11,363 bases of DNA from Pleurotus ostreatus/Saccharomyces cerevisiae fusant (Eukaryota; Opisthokonta). The notes below the pieces were generated by a model. It worked only from the letters and a program-made list of their open reading frames with translations. It did no database searches and had not been told where the DNA came from. How positions within the stretch are numbered: position 1 is the stretch's first letter; each line of letters starts with the position of its first letter. The translations under genes were made by a program, and so were the position numbers. Shown here piece after piece: positions 11,314-11,363 of the stretch. Where the stretch lies: contig JAMQCK010001160.1 in assembly GCA_024196135.1 (NCBI GenBank), positions 1 through 11,363 on the forward strand, written 5' to 3'.

Positions 11314-11363
11314 AGCGGGTGCGTACGCGAGGGTGAGCCTTCGCGGTCTTCTCGAGGGCGGTC

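Overview
The window looks like nuclear DNA of a filamentous basidiomycete, most likely an Agaricomycete. Coding DNA is GC-rich, and the genes are cut by many short introns of 46-56 bp. These have GTRNGT-type donors, almost all have YAG acceptors, and several have CTGAC/CTAAC-like branch sequences. The closest gene families by eye are fungal. No tRNA, rRNA, CRISPR array or transposon ends were seen, and the species cannot be named from this sequence.

Layout, left to right. (1) Positions 1-2118, plus strand: the 3' part of a SIN3 transcriptional corepressor gene (five exons, 635 codons visible). The 5' end lies outside the window. (2) 2119-2871: a spacer of about 750 bp holding the SIN3 3' end and the promoter of the next gene (TATATAA 38 bp before the ATG, CCAAT further up). 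(3) 2872-4635, plus strand: a complete seven-exon NAD(P)-dependent aldehyde dehydrogenase of 486 aa, resembling the salicylaldehyde (DoxF-like) dehydrogenases, with all catalytic residues present. (4) 4636-5094: a 459 bp convergent terminator region. (5) 8670 down to 5095, minus strand: an eleven-exon superfamily 1B RNA helicase of the SDE3/MOV10/HELZ kind (1019 aa if one frameshift is discounted). Four zinc fingers precede it, and its Walker A loop lies on a 19-nt microexon. One extra base in a GGGG run at about 6236-6239 breaks the frame just after motif III. (6) 8671-10524: about 1.85 kb without a convincing gene. (7) 10525-11313, plus strand: a five-exon gene for a 192 aa protein of an uncharacterised fungal family that looks like a degenerate nucleotidyltransferase fold, with a TATA box at 10370.

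The four genes do not form a pathway. They are a chromatin corepressor, an aromatic/aliphatic aldehyde oxidase, an RNA-silencing-type helicase and an orphan protein, as expected of ordinary fungal gene order. The points most worth a second look are the zinc-finger/helicase architecture with its microexon P-loop, the single-base frameshift in that gene, and the substituted active-site positions of the nucleotidyltransferase-like protein. I did not find evidence for a wholly new multi-gene system.
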